DNA of 64,000 bases from Eonycteris spelaea (taxonomy: Eukaryota > Chordata > Mammalia > Chiroptera > Pteropodidae), in the NCBI GenBank assembly GCA_003508835.1, contig PUFA01000313.1:558001-622000 (forward strand), in the 5' to 3' direction. The notes below the pieces were generated by a model. That model was not told where the DNA came from. It did no database searches and worked only from the letters and a program-made list of their open reading frames with translations. Numbering within the stretch: the stretch's first letter is position 1; each line of letters opens with the position of its first letter. Shown one piece after another: positions 24,165-34,312 of this stretch. Made by a program: the position numbers and the translations under genes.

Positions 24165-24420
24165 AGTGATATTTTAAATTGCCTGTTACTTTCAATGTTT
24201 AATTGTTGGCTGCTAATATATAAACATACATTTGAGTTTTGCATACTGATCTTATATCCCACAAACTTGATAAACTGTTTTTAGTAGTAGAATTTTTTTT
24301 AGGTTGATAGAATTGACTGCAGACTGTCATATAGTCTGAAGAAGGACACTTTTACTTCTCCTTTCCATCTGAATGTCTTTTTCTTATTGCACTACACAGA
24401 ACCTACAGTAGAAAGTTGAG
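24165..24420 (-). mobile_element. L1 ORF2 fragment, antisense
   Basis: Antisense ORF2: 'gcatactgatcttatatccc', 'acaaacttgataaactgttt', 'gactgtcatatagtctgaag', ending 'acagaacctacagtagaaag'. Confidence 0.75.
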
Positions 24421-25680
24421 CAACCCCAGCTCTGGGTGCTCAAGTAAGTCAGAGCTTGTAGTATCTTGCATGTAAATGAAACCAGAGGCAATCGAGTCCA
24501 GTCTTCATTCTGACTGTGCTGCTTTTAGCCTATAGACTGACATGGGAGTGGGGCTATTTAGAATAAGCATTTATTAGAGAATTACAATTCCCAGAGACGT
24601 GGGTGAGCTAGCACGCAAAGGCCTGGCTCACCGAGAATCATGGAACCACAGGTATGCAGGAAAAATCGGTCATCATGGAAAGTAAGGGAGGTGGGGCATG
24701 GGTGTTAGTGACTGGATGATGAAAGAGGCATGAGGTAATGGATCATCCTGTCTGCTCTGGAATCAGCCATGGTACCATCCCATGATTCTGTGGGTTGTTG
24801 TTCTGCCTGATAGGCCTGGAGCTGAAACACATCTAAAGCCAAGATGTTACCCTTAGTCTAAGTCCAACTGAAACCTATTGTCCTCAGGATTATAGACCTG
24901 AGGCTCAGTTAATCTTACCTCCTAAGGCTTAATGACTAAAGGAGCAGGCACATAGAGGATGAGGGGTGGGGGAAGACAAGGGAGCCTCAAAGCCATTATC
25001 TGGGCAAAACCAGCTTGAATCACAGGGACAAAAACCATATTAAAGAAATGAAGTTTGTGTGTTACAAACTATAGGGTAAGAGGAGGTGAGGCCGGGACAC
25101 TGTGAGGCTTCTAATACAGCGGTCCTTGTTTCAGGGCCTCCTTCATAAAAGCCCAGAACAACTTTCATCATGAACACCTGGGCCTTGCCCCTCCCCTGGT
25201 AAAACCCACGTGGGGTTACTATGACTACTAACATGAACATGCCTCCCAGATGTAAAACAAGATGAGTATGCCTGGCAGAGAAAGTTCATTCACAGAAGTC
25301 CTGACAGCTTGAAGTCAGTGATTATAGACTGGAAACCAAACGCTGAAGAAATCTACATGGACATTGGGGAAAGAGGGTGGATGGACAAGCTGCCTGGCAG
25401 TAGCCAAGAAATGAGTGGGCTTCGAGGTGCGTACGAGGAATTTGTAGGAGGAAATTGAGGTGATTGAAAATTCATTTTGGAGAGATTTAGGTAAGAAATT
25501 CAAAATACTAGATATGGCAAAGAGTGGGAAAGATCACCACAAAAGGGGTGTCCATGGGGAACGAATGGATGAAATTCCGTTTGCATCTCTGCTTCGCCAT
25601 CAGAGTTGTGCATGGGAGATAAAGAAGGTGGCCAGGCAGTTTGGGAACTATGTTTAGGGGGTTCAGCAAGGACAGCATGG
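24421..25680. other. Upstream flank of the SPANX-like gene; no repeat recognised
   Basis: Moderate G+C and no repeat I can name. It may hold further regulatory sequence for the gene starting near 25.7 kb. Confidence 0.4.
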
Positions 25681-25699
25681 TCAGCTCTCCTCCTACACT

Positions 25700-25800
25700 C
25701 TGCAGCCCCGCCCATGGTGATGTCACGCTGCGCTTTGTGATGTCGAAGCCACCTCAGGGCTAGTTAGCATTGACTGGAGCAGTGTCTACTGACCGACCAG
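25700..25800 (+). promoter_or_regulatory. Likely TATA-less promoter of the SPANX-like gene
   Basis: A GC box (GCCCCGCCC, 25703-25711) precedes TGATGTCA at 25718-25725 and TGATGTCG at 25738-25745. The latter two are one-mismatch and two-mismatch forms of the cAMP response element TGACGTCA, spaced exactly 20 bp. CREM/CREB sites with GC boxes and no TATA box are common in promoters active after meiosis in the testis, which fits a spermatid protein. I infer transcription starts around 25770-25810. No start site is visible directly. Confidence 0.5.
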
Positions 25801-25810
25801 AGCTGAAGGG

Positions 25811-25855
25811 ATGGGGAATTTTTTCTCTGAGCCAACTGACAATGGGAGGAAATGA
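25811..25855 (+). other. Upstream ORF overlapping the first in-frame start (ATGA)
   Basis: ATG at 25811 opens a 14-codon frame whose TGA (25853-25855) overlaps the first SPANX-frame ATG at 25852 as ATGA. A second upstream ATG at 25842 opens a 9-codon frame ending at 25871. If transcription starts upstream of 25811, these would reduce initiation at 25852 and favour the later in-frame starts. Confidence 0.4.
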
Positions 25856-26405
25856 ACCCTGGATCCTATGATCCAGAGAATTTAAGCATGGAGGATGAAA
25901 TCAACATGAGAGAGGAAACTAACGTCAATATAGAAGAACCAACAAGAACAATGGAAGAGCCATCCCCAGGCTCAAGAGGGAATGAGAATAAAGAGATCGC
26001 CAGTCAAACCAACAACCAGGAAAATGATGAAGTAAGATGCCCCCACCTTGTGCCTCCTCTTCTTCCCCATAGATCCCCGCACCACAACACCCTGTCCTTG
26101 TCTAACAAAAATCCCTTCCCCAATCTGCATCTCTCCTCATAAAGCCCCCACCCGCAGCTATTCATGCTCCATCCTCTTCCTTCAAACTAATGCCCTTCTG
26201 ATCTCATCTTGTTTCCCTACTAGGTGTTGAGTTTAGTGAAGAGTGTCCGATCGGCCTTGCGTCAGAATGCAAAAAGACAAAGAAAGGAGGAAAACAGCGT
26301 ACAATCCTTGTCTTCTACTACCGGAAAAAGAAGCGAAATCAAAACCTGCCAGAGAATAAAGAGGAGACCCTCCAGAATTCGGGTAATGAAAAGAATGCCC
26401 TGTGA
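25852..26405 (+). CDS. SPANXN: SPANX-N-like nuclear spermatid protein, two exons
   Basis: SPANX proteins are small X-linked cancer/testis antigens found in the nucleus and nuclear envelope of spermatids; their molecular role is unclear. Exon 1 (25852-26031) is open from ATG 25852. Further in-frame ATGs lie at 25888, with a good context, and at 25951 (A at -3, G at +4). Starting at 25951 the protein begins MEEPSPG and exon 1 ends NNQENDE, closely like SPANX-N. Exon 2 in the homologous frame (26232-26405) carries LASECKKTKK, then TILVFYYRKKKRNQN, the basic SPANX core with a nuclear-targeting character, and ends NEKNAL. The product is 84 residues from 25951 or 117 from 25852; human SPANX-N5 is 72 and SPANX-A 97. 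The acidic repeats of long SPANX-N paralogs are missing. This frame requires the AG at 26230-26231. Using the stronger AG at 26222-26223 gives an unrelated frame of 80 codons to 26466. It could be a functional gene or a recently damaged copy. Family call fairly sure; orthology unknown. Confidence 0.72.
26032..26231 (+). other. Intron of the SPANX-like gene with tandem acceptors
   Basis: The donor GAA/GTAAGA at 26032 is strong and falls after a complete codon (phase 0). Near the 3' end there is a branch-like CTAAT (26187-26191), a pyrimidine-rich stretch and CTACTAG ending at 26223. A second AG ends at 26231. The intron is 192 or 200 bases depending on which AG is used. Only the second AG keeps the SPANX-homologous reading frame. 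Confidence 0.7.
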
Positions 26406-26517
26406 ATGGCAGTGGCCAGATTTAGATTTATCTCTTGCATCACCTAAGGATGCGGTGGACAGCTAGTCAACCATAGAGAGATCAAATCTGAAACTTATAG
26501 TGTACCCTGATGATGAA

Positions 26518-26523
26518 AATAAA
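26518..26523 (+). terminator. AATAAA polyadenylation signal of the SPANX-like gene
   Basis: Canonical AATAAA about 110 bases after the homologous-frame stop and about 52 after the alternative stop at 26466. It is followed by a TG/T-rich stretch (26536-26565), as expected of a cleavage region. Confidence 0.65.
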
Positions 26524-26529
26524 ATCAAG

Positions 26530-27369
26530 TTAAAAATATGTTTCTCTTGGTTTTCTGAGGGTTGGGATGGAGGGAAGGGAAGTGGCAACTGTTTGAGAGG
26601 GGAGGAGGGGAGGCCCTGGAGAACAAGAGTAGGCAGACATTGAGAAATAGGCCTAGGTCAGGACTGAGAAATGAAGACAAATGTTCTTAACATTTTATCT
26701 CACAGACAGGGAGGAAAAGGACTTCATATTCCTTGAAGTGTGTGTGTAGGGCTGGAGGGGGAGTGGGTGGGTGGGGAGAGTTGTAATGTGTTTAAGGTGA
26801 CAAGGATACTCCCTTCAGAAGGGAGACAGCAAAATCACCTCCAGGTCACTCATGTCATTGTGATGTATGTTGCAACTCATGGATGTCATAAACTACTAAT
26901 GGCACTCAGAAGGACAAAATACTCAGCGTACAGAAAGTCACGGACAACAGCCGTCCAACGCACACACACACACACACACATGCTAAAGTAATGATGTTTG
27001 CAGGCCAGAAACTCAACACTGATTATTGCACTTTCTTTAGAAACATGGGGTGGGGCAGTAGCCTAACAAGGGCGGCAAAGTGGAAATGGTGCACCCACCC
27101 CCACAGGCAATAACGGGGAGACTTGCCTGCAGAGAATTTTATTACAAGAACAAAATTGAGTAAAAGAGTCTTTATATCATTCCCTTCATACGTCAGTATA
27201 TCTTAATACTATTAGTGATTAAGTATCCTTCTCCTGAAAATATCTGTTGCCTATGTGTGACTGAAGTGGGGAGATGACGCAGTGGTTTTGACATCAGGTG
27301 TAGAGGTTTGAGTTAATTATATTCCTCAACGTTTCTTGTTTACTCATTTATTCCCTTTTTCTACTTCCC
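26530..27369. other. No gene seen; (CA)n at about 26960-26981
   Basis: Downstream flank of the SPANX-like gene with a G-rich stretch near 26560-26620 and a short (CA)n. The 83-codon frame at 26740 runs into the CA tract and shows no domain. Confidence 0.5.
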
Positions 27370-28095
27370 AGTCCCATTCTTCTTCTCGTTGGCATTCACT
27401 GTGATGCATTTGATGCTTATATTTTTCATGAGTGTTAATAAATAAAATGCATATGATAGTTTGTGGGCATTTATTTTTAATTTAGGTACCTGTCAATATT
27501 ATACATCATCATTTCTCAATATTTTGCTGACCTTGTTTTTTAAGATCCATCCATGTTCTTAGGAATGTGTCTAGTTTGTTCTTACCTTGTAAATTAGATT
27601 TGTCAGATATATTCTTTATACTTTGTAAAATTTTTTAGAGTGACTGTAAATAGTGTCACATGTTAAATTTTGATTTCCGCATGTTCTTTTTATATAGGAT
27701 TGCAATCAATTTTTTAAAATAACCTTTTTATTTTGACATAGTCATAGGATATCAAAACTAGGAAATTGACATCGATGCACTCCATCTACCTCATTCCAAT
27801 CTCGCCAGTTTGATACCTGCTCGTGTGCATGTGTGTATTTATGAAATGTGGAGAATCCCGTGAGGACCACCACAGTAAAGAGAACAGAAGGGTCTCATCA
27901 ACACAGAGAACTGTCCTGCTGCCCTTTTTATAGCCACACCACTTCCCCTCCCCCAAGTTCATAAACCCTAGCAACCACTACTCTGCCTCTATAACTGTCA
28001 TTTTAAGAATGTTCTATAAATAGAATAATATAGAATGTAACCATTGAGGATTAGCTTATTTTCACTCAATGTATGTCTCTGGAGATTCTTCTTTA
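27370..28095 (-). mobile_element. Ancient L1 (L1M-type) 3' end, antisense
   Basis: Antisense old L1: 'agatccatccatgttcttag', 'aaaccctagcaaccactact', 'atgttctataaatagaataa', 'tagcttattttcactcaatg'. It ends where the younger L1 begins. Confidence 0.7.
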
Positions 28096-29362
28096 AGTGT
28101 TTTTATTAATTATAGTTGACATTCAGTATTATTTTATACTAGTTTCAGGTGTGCAGTGTAATGGTTAGAATGTACATAATTTATAAAGAGATCCTCCCCC
28201 ATTAGTCTAGTACACACCTGGTACTATACATCGTTATTAAAATATTATTGACTATACTCCCTATACTGTGTTTTATATCCCACGACTATTTGGAACTACC
28301 AATTTGTATTCCTTAATCCCTTCACGTTATTTTTTTTATTCAGCCCCCAAATCCCCCTCAGATCTAGCAATGATCAGTTCTCTATCCATGAGTCTGTTTC
28401 TATTTGTTCATTTATATTATTCTTTAGATTCTATATGTAAGTGAAGTCATGTGGTCTTTGACTTACTCTGATTGATTTCACTTACAACAATATCCTTTAG
28501 GTCCATCTATGTTGTCACAAATGGTAGATTTCAATTTTTTGTTTGGCTGGCTAATATTTCACTGTGTATATGTACCACCTCTTCTTTATCTAGTTGCCTA
28601 TTGATGGACACTTAGGTTGCTTCCATATCTTGGCTATTGTAAATAATGCTGCAGTGAACATAGGGGTGCATAAATCTTTTTTGACTTTGTCTTTTGGGTT
28701 TCTTCAGACAAATAGCCAGAAGTGGAATTGCTGGGTCATAGGTAGTTCTATGTTTACTTTTTTGAGGAACCTCTAACCTGTTTTCCGTAGTGGCTGCACC
28801 AATTTGCAATCATACGAGCAGTGCACAAGGGTTCCCTTTTCTCCACATCCTTGCCAACACTTGTTATTTGTTGACTTTTTGATAATAGCCATTCTGACTG
28901 TTGTGAGGTGGTATCTCACTGTGGTTGTAATTCACATTTCTGTAATGATTAATGAGGTTGAGCATATTTTCATATGTCTACGTGTCCTTTTTTCAGAAAT
29001 TTCTGGTATACACTGTAGTAATGACAGTCTCTTCAACAAGTTTTGGATGAGAAAACTGGACAGATACTTGCAAAAAAATGGAAGTACACTCCTCTGTAAT
29101 ATCATATGCAAAAAGAAATGGAAAATTGGTTAAAGAGTTAAATATAAGGCTTGAAACCATAAAACTCTCAGAAGAAAACATGAAATATACACTCTGATAT
29201 CATTCTGAGTAAGATTTTTTTGGGTGCATTCCATTGAGCAAGTGAAACAAAAGCAGAAATAAACAAATGAGACTACATCAACCTAAAAAGCTTCTGCACA
29301 GCCAAGGAAACCTTCAGCAAAACAGAAAGGCAACCTACCGAATGGGAGAATATATTCACGAG
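28096..29362 (-). mobile_element. L1 with 5' inversion (twin-priming product)
   Basis: From 28096 to about 29010 the L1 is antisense: 3' UTR ('ctagtttcaggtgtgcagtg'), then 'gatggacacttaggttgctt', 'gtagtggctgcaccaatttg', 'ttgtgaggtggtatctcact'. At about 29015 the orientation flips. 29020-29362 is sense ORF2 from just upstream in the element ('gtctcttcaacaagttttgg', 'aagcttctgcacagccaagg', 'accgaatgggagaatatatt'). The L1 sequence between the two ends, roughly 100-150 bp, is missing at the junction. This geometry is typical of twin priming. The 109-codon frame at 28804-29133 crosses the junction and is spurious. Confidence 0.85.
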
Positions 29363-29719
29363 TAATTTCATTGAATCTTGAATCTTGAGTACAGGTCTTT
29401 TAAAAATATTGGTGGCAGAATGAGAAGTACAGATAAAATAGTTAAGCTGCATATGAAAATAAGAATTTTGTCTTGAGGAAAAGCTCTTCTGTGATTATTT
29501 GAGTTATAAACTAAAGACCTGCTTTCACTCATGGTCTACCATTTTGTTTGACATAATGACTGACAATTATTATTATTCAGACTTGGACTTTTGGCAACAT
29601 TTTTTCAGAAATAAGTGGGGTTCATTACTTTAAGGAAAACAAATGACAGCATTCATTGTCAATGATATTTGATAATTCAAAGGAAAATTGGAATTTTTGA
29701 AAATTCGTATCTAGCTTGC
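29363..29719. other. No clear feature; may be 5' part of the Charlie remnant
   Basis: AT-rich text between the L1 end and the recognisable transposase region. A more decayed part of the same transposon is possible. Confidence 0.35.
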
Positions 29720-30415
29720 GAGTCTGAAAACTTCCCAATACCTAAGGACTTTCTGATGAGATTGATGGTGCTAGAAATATATGCATTGTGATATTTTATC
29801 AACGAAAAGTGTCAACATTTGGAAGATCTGCATAGGTCAGTGAACTAGTGTTTTCCAAATGACTGATGCATGATGTCATAAATCAGGTATCAGTAAAGGA
29901 TCCACAGTGCAAAATAAACCAATGGAGCTTATTGTAACTGAGTATAAAAACATTTGTTGATATGGTTTCAGATTCCATATTGCACGTAATCTTTAAGGTA
30001 CTACCATTGTTGAGTTTTGGTGTATTATCAAAGAGAAATATCCTTGATTACCCAAAAAGGCTACTAAAACATTCCTCTTTTTTCCTGTTTGGTTTCTGTG
30101 TGTGGCTGACTTGTATTGATATACTTCAACCAAAGCATTTCACTCTACATTGAATGATGAGGTGGATATGAAAATCCAGATGTCTTCGTTTAAGCCACAC
30201 ATGAAATACATTTTAAAAATATTCATCACTCTTCTCACTACATATTTTGTATCTTAAAATATAGGGTTTTTTTTAAAATAAAATGCCATTTAGGCTAATG
30301 TGTAATTGGCTTATTGTTATATTTAAATGAACAAAAACAAATATTTAATTTTTTCTCAGTTTTTCTAAACATTAAATATTGATAGATATTCCTATATGCT
30401 AACAAAAGCTGACAG
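29720..30415 (+). pseudogene. hAT-Charlie transposase remnant (C-terminal dimerisation region)
   Basis: One frame, broken by stops and shifts, reads EFWCIIKEKYP, then a short Lys/Ala-rich stretch, then YTSTKAFHSTLNDEVDMKIQ and SSFKPHM. This resembles the hAT C-terminal domain pattern (FW..I..EYP..S..A...L and a later S.....R..L). The downstream AT-rich 3' UTR, with 'tctcagtttttctaaacatt', also matches Charlie elements. The 63-codon frame at 29962 is a shadow in another frame. No terminal inverted repeat is preserved at the right edge. Confidence 0.65.
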
Positions 30416-30499
30416 AATAGGATGATAGCTGAGAGAGCGATGTGTAGGGGTTGGGGAAGGTTTTCTGATGAAATATTTGCATAGTAATGTGAAGAACGT

Positions 30500-30720
30500 A
30501 AGCAAATTAATCATGGATTCTTGCAGAGAGATGCGGAAGCACAAAAGCCCTGAGGCGGAGCATTCCACATGTATTTGAGGAGCAGTAAGGTTGCCAGTGT
30601 GACTGTCACAGAGTGAGCAAGGGAGAGTTTTTGGAGCTGAGATCAGTATAGCAAGCAAGAAAGGGATCATGGAAGACACTGTCCCAAAGGAGAATGTCTG
30701 TAAATGTCCGTGGCACAGTT
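30500..30720 (-). mobile_element. L2 LINE, antisense internal segment
   Basis: 'gcacaaaagccctgaggcgg', 'gagcagtaaggttgccagtg', 'acagagtgagcaagggagag', 'gctgagatcagtatagcaag' follow antisense L2. The 120-codon minus-strand frame at 30392-30754 lies in it and is not a gene. Confidence 0.65.
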
Positions 30721-31338
30721 TTATGCTATCAGTATCACATTGAACTTTCTCCATTTAGCCATTCAAAGGTCACTGTACCTGAACGTGGAGATGGGGCACA
30801 AAGTTTCTCTTAGCTTGAGCTTTCAACACAGAGACCCTGCTATAGGAAATTAGAGTGAGCCAGGATGCAAGATGTGGGCTCCACTCACATCGGTCAGGTC
30901 ACCACACAACCTGGCAGGGAGTCAACCTCTTAGGTTTGTGTGAGATGAAACTGATTTTTTTTTTACATGTCTATGGCAAGCACTTGCTTGGGCAACTCAC
31001 TAGGGGAGATAAAACGTAAGAAGCAGCTGCCACATAAAAAATTTCAGTCATAGATACATTTTTGTTGTTGCTGTTGCTGCTGCTGCTGCTGGTTCCCTCA
31101 AATATACAAGATAGAGGTCACCTTAGAAGGTAGAGTAAGATTAATAGCAGTGTTACATATTTGGTTGTGTTAATTTAGCTTCACAAATTCTTTGATACTT
31201 GTCTCTTCAAACAAGGCTGAATTCACTTTGAGTATGGATCGAACTTAGTAACTAGCAGGAGAATATAACACAGTGATAGGATATCACTTCCAGTGGTTAA
31301 TAAAGGACTAGTTGCCTTCTTGGTGTGCTTGCTCGCAT

Positions 31339-31339
<1 letters not shown>
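30721..31339. other. No gene seen; short (TGC)n at 31070-31091
   Basis: Nothing recognisable apart from a short TTG/CTG trinucleotide run. Confidence 0.45.
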
Positions 31340-31340
<1 letters not shown>

Positions 31341-31394
<54 letters not shown>

Positions 31395-31462
31395 CTCTCT
31401 CCTCTCTCCTCCCTCCTCTCTGCTCTCTGCTCTCTGCTCTCTGCTCTCTGCTCTCTGCTCTT
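31341..31462. repeat. (CT)n followed by a (TCTCTGC)n heptamer array
   Basis: A CT tract (31348-31391), an interrupted CTCTC/CCTCC zone, then about six TCTCTGC heptamers (roughly 31418-31461). It produces serine/leucine-rich spurious frames of 65-66 codons. Confidence 0.95.
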
Positions 31463-31464
31463 CC

Positions 31465-31741
31465 TCTCCAGCCAGTGTTCAGTAAAGAACTGAGGGAACT
31501 GTGGCTACATACATGGGCTTAGCAATGGATCCTTTAGTCCCAGTAAAGCCTGCAGATGACTTCAAACCCAGCTTACAACTTGACTTGAAAGCTTAAGAGA
31601 GCCCTGAGCCAAAACTACCCAGATAATCCATTCCTGGGTTCCTGATCCACAGAAACTGTAAAATAACAAGGTTTTTTTTTGTATGCTTTAAGTTTCTAAG
31701 ATGTAAATGATTTTTTATGCACCAACGGATAACTGATACAC
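31465..31741 (+). mobile_element. LTR, 3' part (MaLR/ERVL type)
   Basis: The 3' half of a MaLR/ERVL-like LTR: 'cctgagccaaaactacccag', 'cctgatccacagaaactgta', 'gctttaagtttctaagatgt', ending 'ggataactgatacaca'. The CT-rich array just upstream lies where MaLR LTRs often carry pyrimidine tracts, so the LTR may begin before 31340. Confidence 0.6.
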
Positions 31742-34189
31742 ATAGGGTCATCCTATCTTAAGGAGGATAAACAGAAATTCCAAAAGGTCAATGGATTTAT
31801 CCCATGAACACAAAACTATAAATTGTCAGAGCTGAAAATCAAGCCTCGTCTTTCAACTCCTAGTTCATTGCTCTTTCCATTATATCAGACTACCATCAGT
31901 TATATGTACCGAACATATTTGTTCTATTTCCAGACCTATACATAATTCTAAAACACCATTGAATTTTAATCAGAAGTAACAAAATATAATGATCAACGAC
32001 TTAATCATTCTCTTTGTATATCTTAAGTAAAAAAGAATATGAATTCTAAAAATCCAAAAACCAATGTTTGAACCAGAAAGCAGCAAATGACTCTAGTTTC
32101 ACTATATGGAAAATTGAGTCCTGGGAGGGAAAATTACTGACAAGTTCTACAATGTGAGTTAAAGAGGGAGCAAGAACTCACACTTACCTTAGCTGTATAA
32201 AGAAAATGTTGTTGACATTTGGCCTTAATGTAGTTTTTACCTGAGAATAGAAGCTTACAAGTTTATATACATGGTGGTTGGCACAATGGCTGCCACAGAG
32301 AGTTGAAACTCTCTTACTTGTCCTCTTACTAGATTAATAATGCTCTTTATTCCTGCTTTAAAACATAGTGAATGATACTCTAAGGCACACTGAAAACTCA
32401 AAGCTAATAGCCTACCCACTTGTATACATCTGGTTCCACCTTTGAGTTTCAGCTTACCGAGAGCCATTATGTTTGTTTCCAAACTTTTCCCTCCCAAGTG
32501 TGCTTATTATTGTAATGATTTTATCTAATCGAATATTATATCAACTAATTAATATGAATTTAAAAAGAGAGCTCTTCTTTCTATGAAATCTAAACTGACT
32601 GATTGGGAAAGACTTGATATATGTGAGTTAATAACATTATTTTAAAATTAGGTTTGGGGAAGAGATCAAAACAAATAAAATCTAGAAGCATTCTGCACCT
32701 TAATTTCTTCCTACATGGCCTCAGATTTCTGCTACATTTCAAAGAAGGTGAAACTTGATGTCAGAGATGATGCCATATCATATGGTTTTTGTAATAATGA
32801 CCATGAGAAACTTAAATCTGAGGACCCAACATTATTGGAAAAGCCTTAACCTTATGTCAAGAAAGAGAAGAAAAAAATATCCATTTTTGTGATTTAATAT
32901 TAGGCAAATTGTCTAAGATTTGTGTATGTCACTTTAAAATGACTTCTAGCTTCAGCCAATGGTTTTAATTAATCAACTAAGTACTGGTCACAAGTGCATC
33001 AGATAATAAGGTTTCTGCTATTGTATATTCTTGGCAAGTGTTTGAATGAATGAATGAATGAATGAATGAGAAGTTCTATGGGGTAGGTAAAACAAGGCAC
33101 CCTATGAACCCAGGGTCTTTTTTACTTTATTTGAAAAATTTGTTAACACTCATGTAACATACACCTAAATGTCAAACCTATTTTTATCATTGTGTAGTTA
33201 GAAGATGTTTGAACTAAAAGAAAGAACTTCCAAGTCTCTCCTTGTTTTATGTCACACTCACCTCCCTCCTTGACAGAGCAGGTTTCTTTCTTGGGTGTCT
33301 TGTGAAAGTTCTCCCTTGGCAGCTCTACCCTAGTACCTTCCATACTGGGTAAGAGTTTGCAGGCAGCATATTTTTCCAGTGACATCCACAATGTGATAGG
33401 GGTTTCTGACAAAGGAGTTTCCAGGGCTGCTAAGCAACCATTACTGATGGCTAAAAATAGGGCACAACCATCATATTACGGGACTCTGAATGCTTAAGGA
33501 GCTTCTGTAAGCCAATAACTCTGGTAGGTAATTACTATCGGATTCTACTTTTGAAATGGTTTAAAAATACATTGTGTGTGAATCAACAGTCATTTGTACA
33601 GCAAAAACTGTCAAATTAAAGCTTTGTTTGCATTGATTTATTTTCATATGAATTCTGTTTAAAATTATTAATTGTATTTGATCTGAGTAGACACAGTCTT
33701 CATGTGTACTTATTTCCATGAATTGAAGACATGTAATAATATGTGAAAACATAAAAATATAGCATGAGCTTGAAACTTTCTTCTGAATGAATCATTCATC
33801 AATTTCTCCAGAGCTTTAGCTTTACATATTACCACTTCAGCATGGATATATTTACCTCTGCATTTTTTTCAGTTTTGCATTCACTTGTTTGACATTAATT
33901 GCCTATTTTACTATCATTTTTCTCTCTCTCCATCAACAATTTTTTTGTTCTTTGCATTTGTTTATATGCCTAGCTCTACTGTTCTGCATATGCCCATCTC
34001 CATCAACTATTGATCTCTATAGGTATCTGTATAATATATCATATTCTCCTCTTCATTCAGACGTCTCTTTAGTTTAGAGTTTTATTGACGGCCTTCCAAA
34101 ACTGGTGTCCCCAACCCTTTCTGATCCCTTGATTAAAAAAAAATATATTCCTTTGTAGCATCTAATGCCCTCATAATAATGTATCTAAA
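31742..34189. other. No gene or clear repeat seen; (GAAT)n at 33043-33069
   Basis: AT-rich. Contains a seven-unit GAAT run. The 89-codon frame at 33143-33412 (minus) and 80-codon frame at 32255-32497 (minus) have no recognisable domains. Confidence 0.45.
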
Positions 34190-34312
34190 TCTGAGCTTAA
34201 TGAGGACAGGGACAATAGTCATTTTTTTTTTTGCTCCTTATTGCATCTCAAATGCCTAGTATAGTGAGTGGCACTTAATAGTTACCTAGTGAATATTTGT
34301 TGAATGAGTGTA
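34190..34312 (+). mobile_element. L2 LINE 3' end
   Basis: 'gagcttaatgaggacaggga', 'gcctagtatagtgagtggca', 'gtgaatatttgttgaatgag' are the sense L2 tail in order. Confidence 0.75.

Noticed and set aside
31293..31522. Leu/Ser-rich frames resembling a signal peptide
   Set aside because: They are translation of the CT and heptamer repeats.
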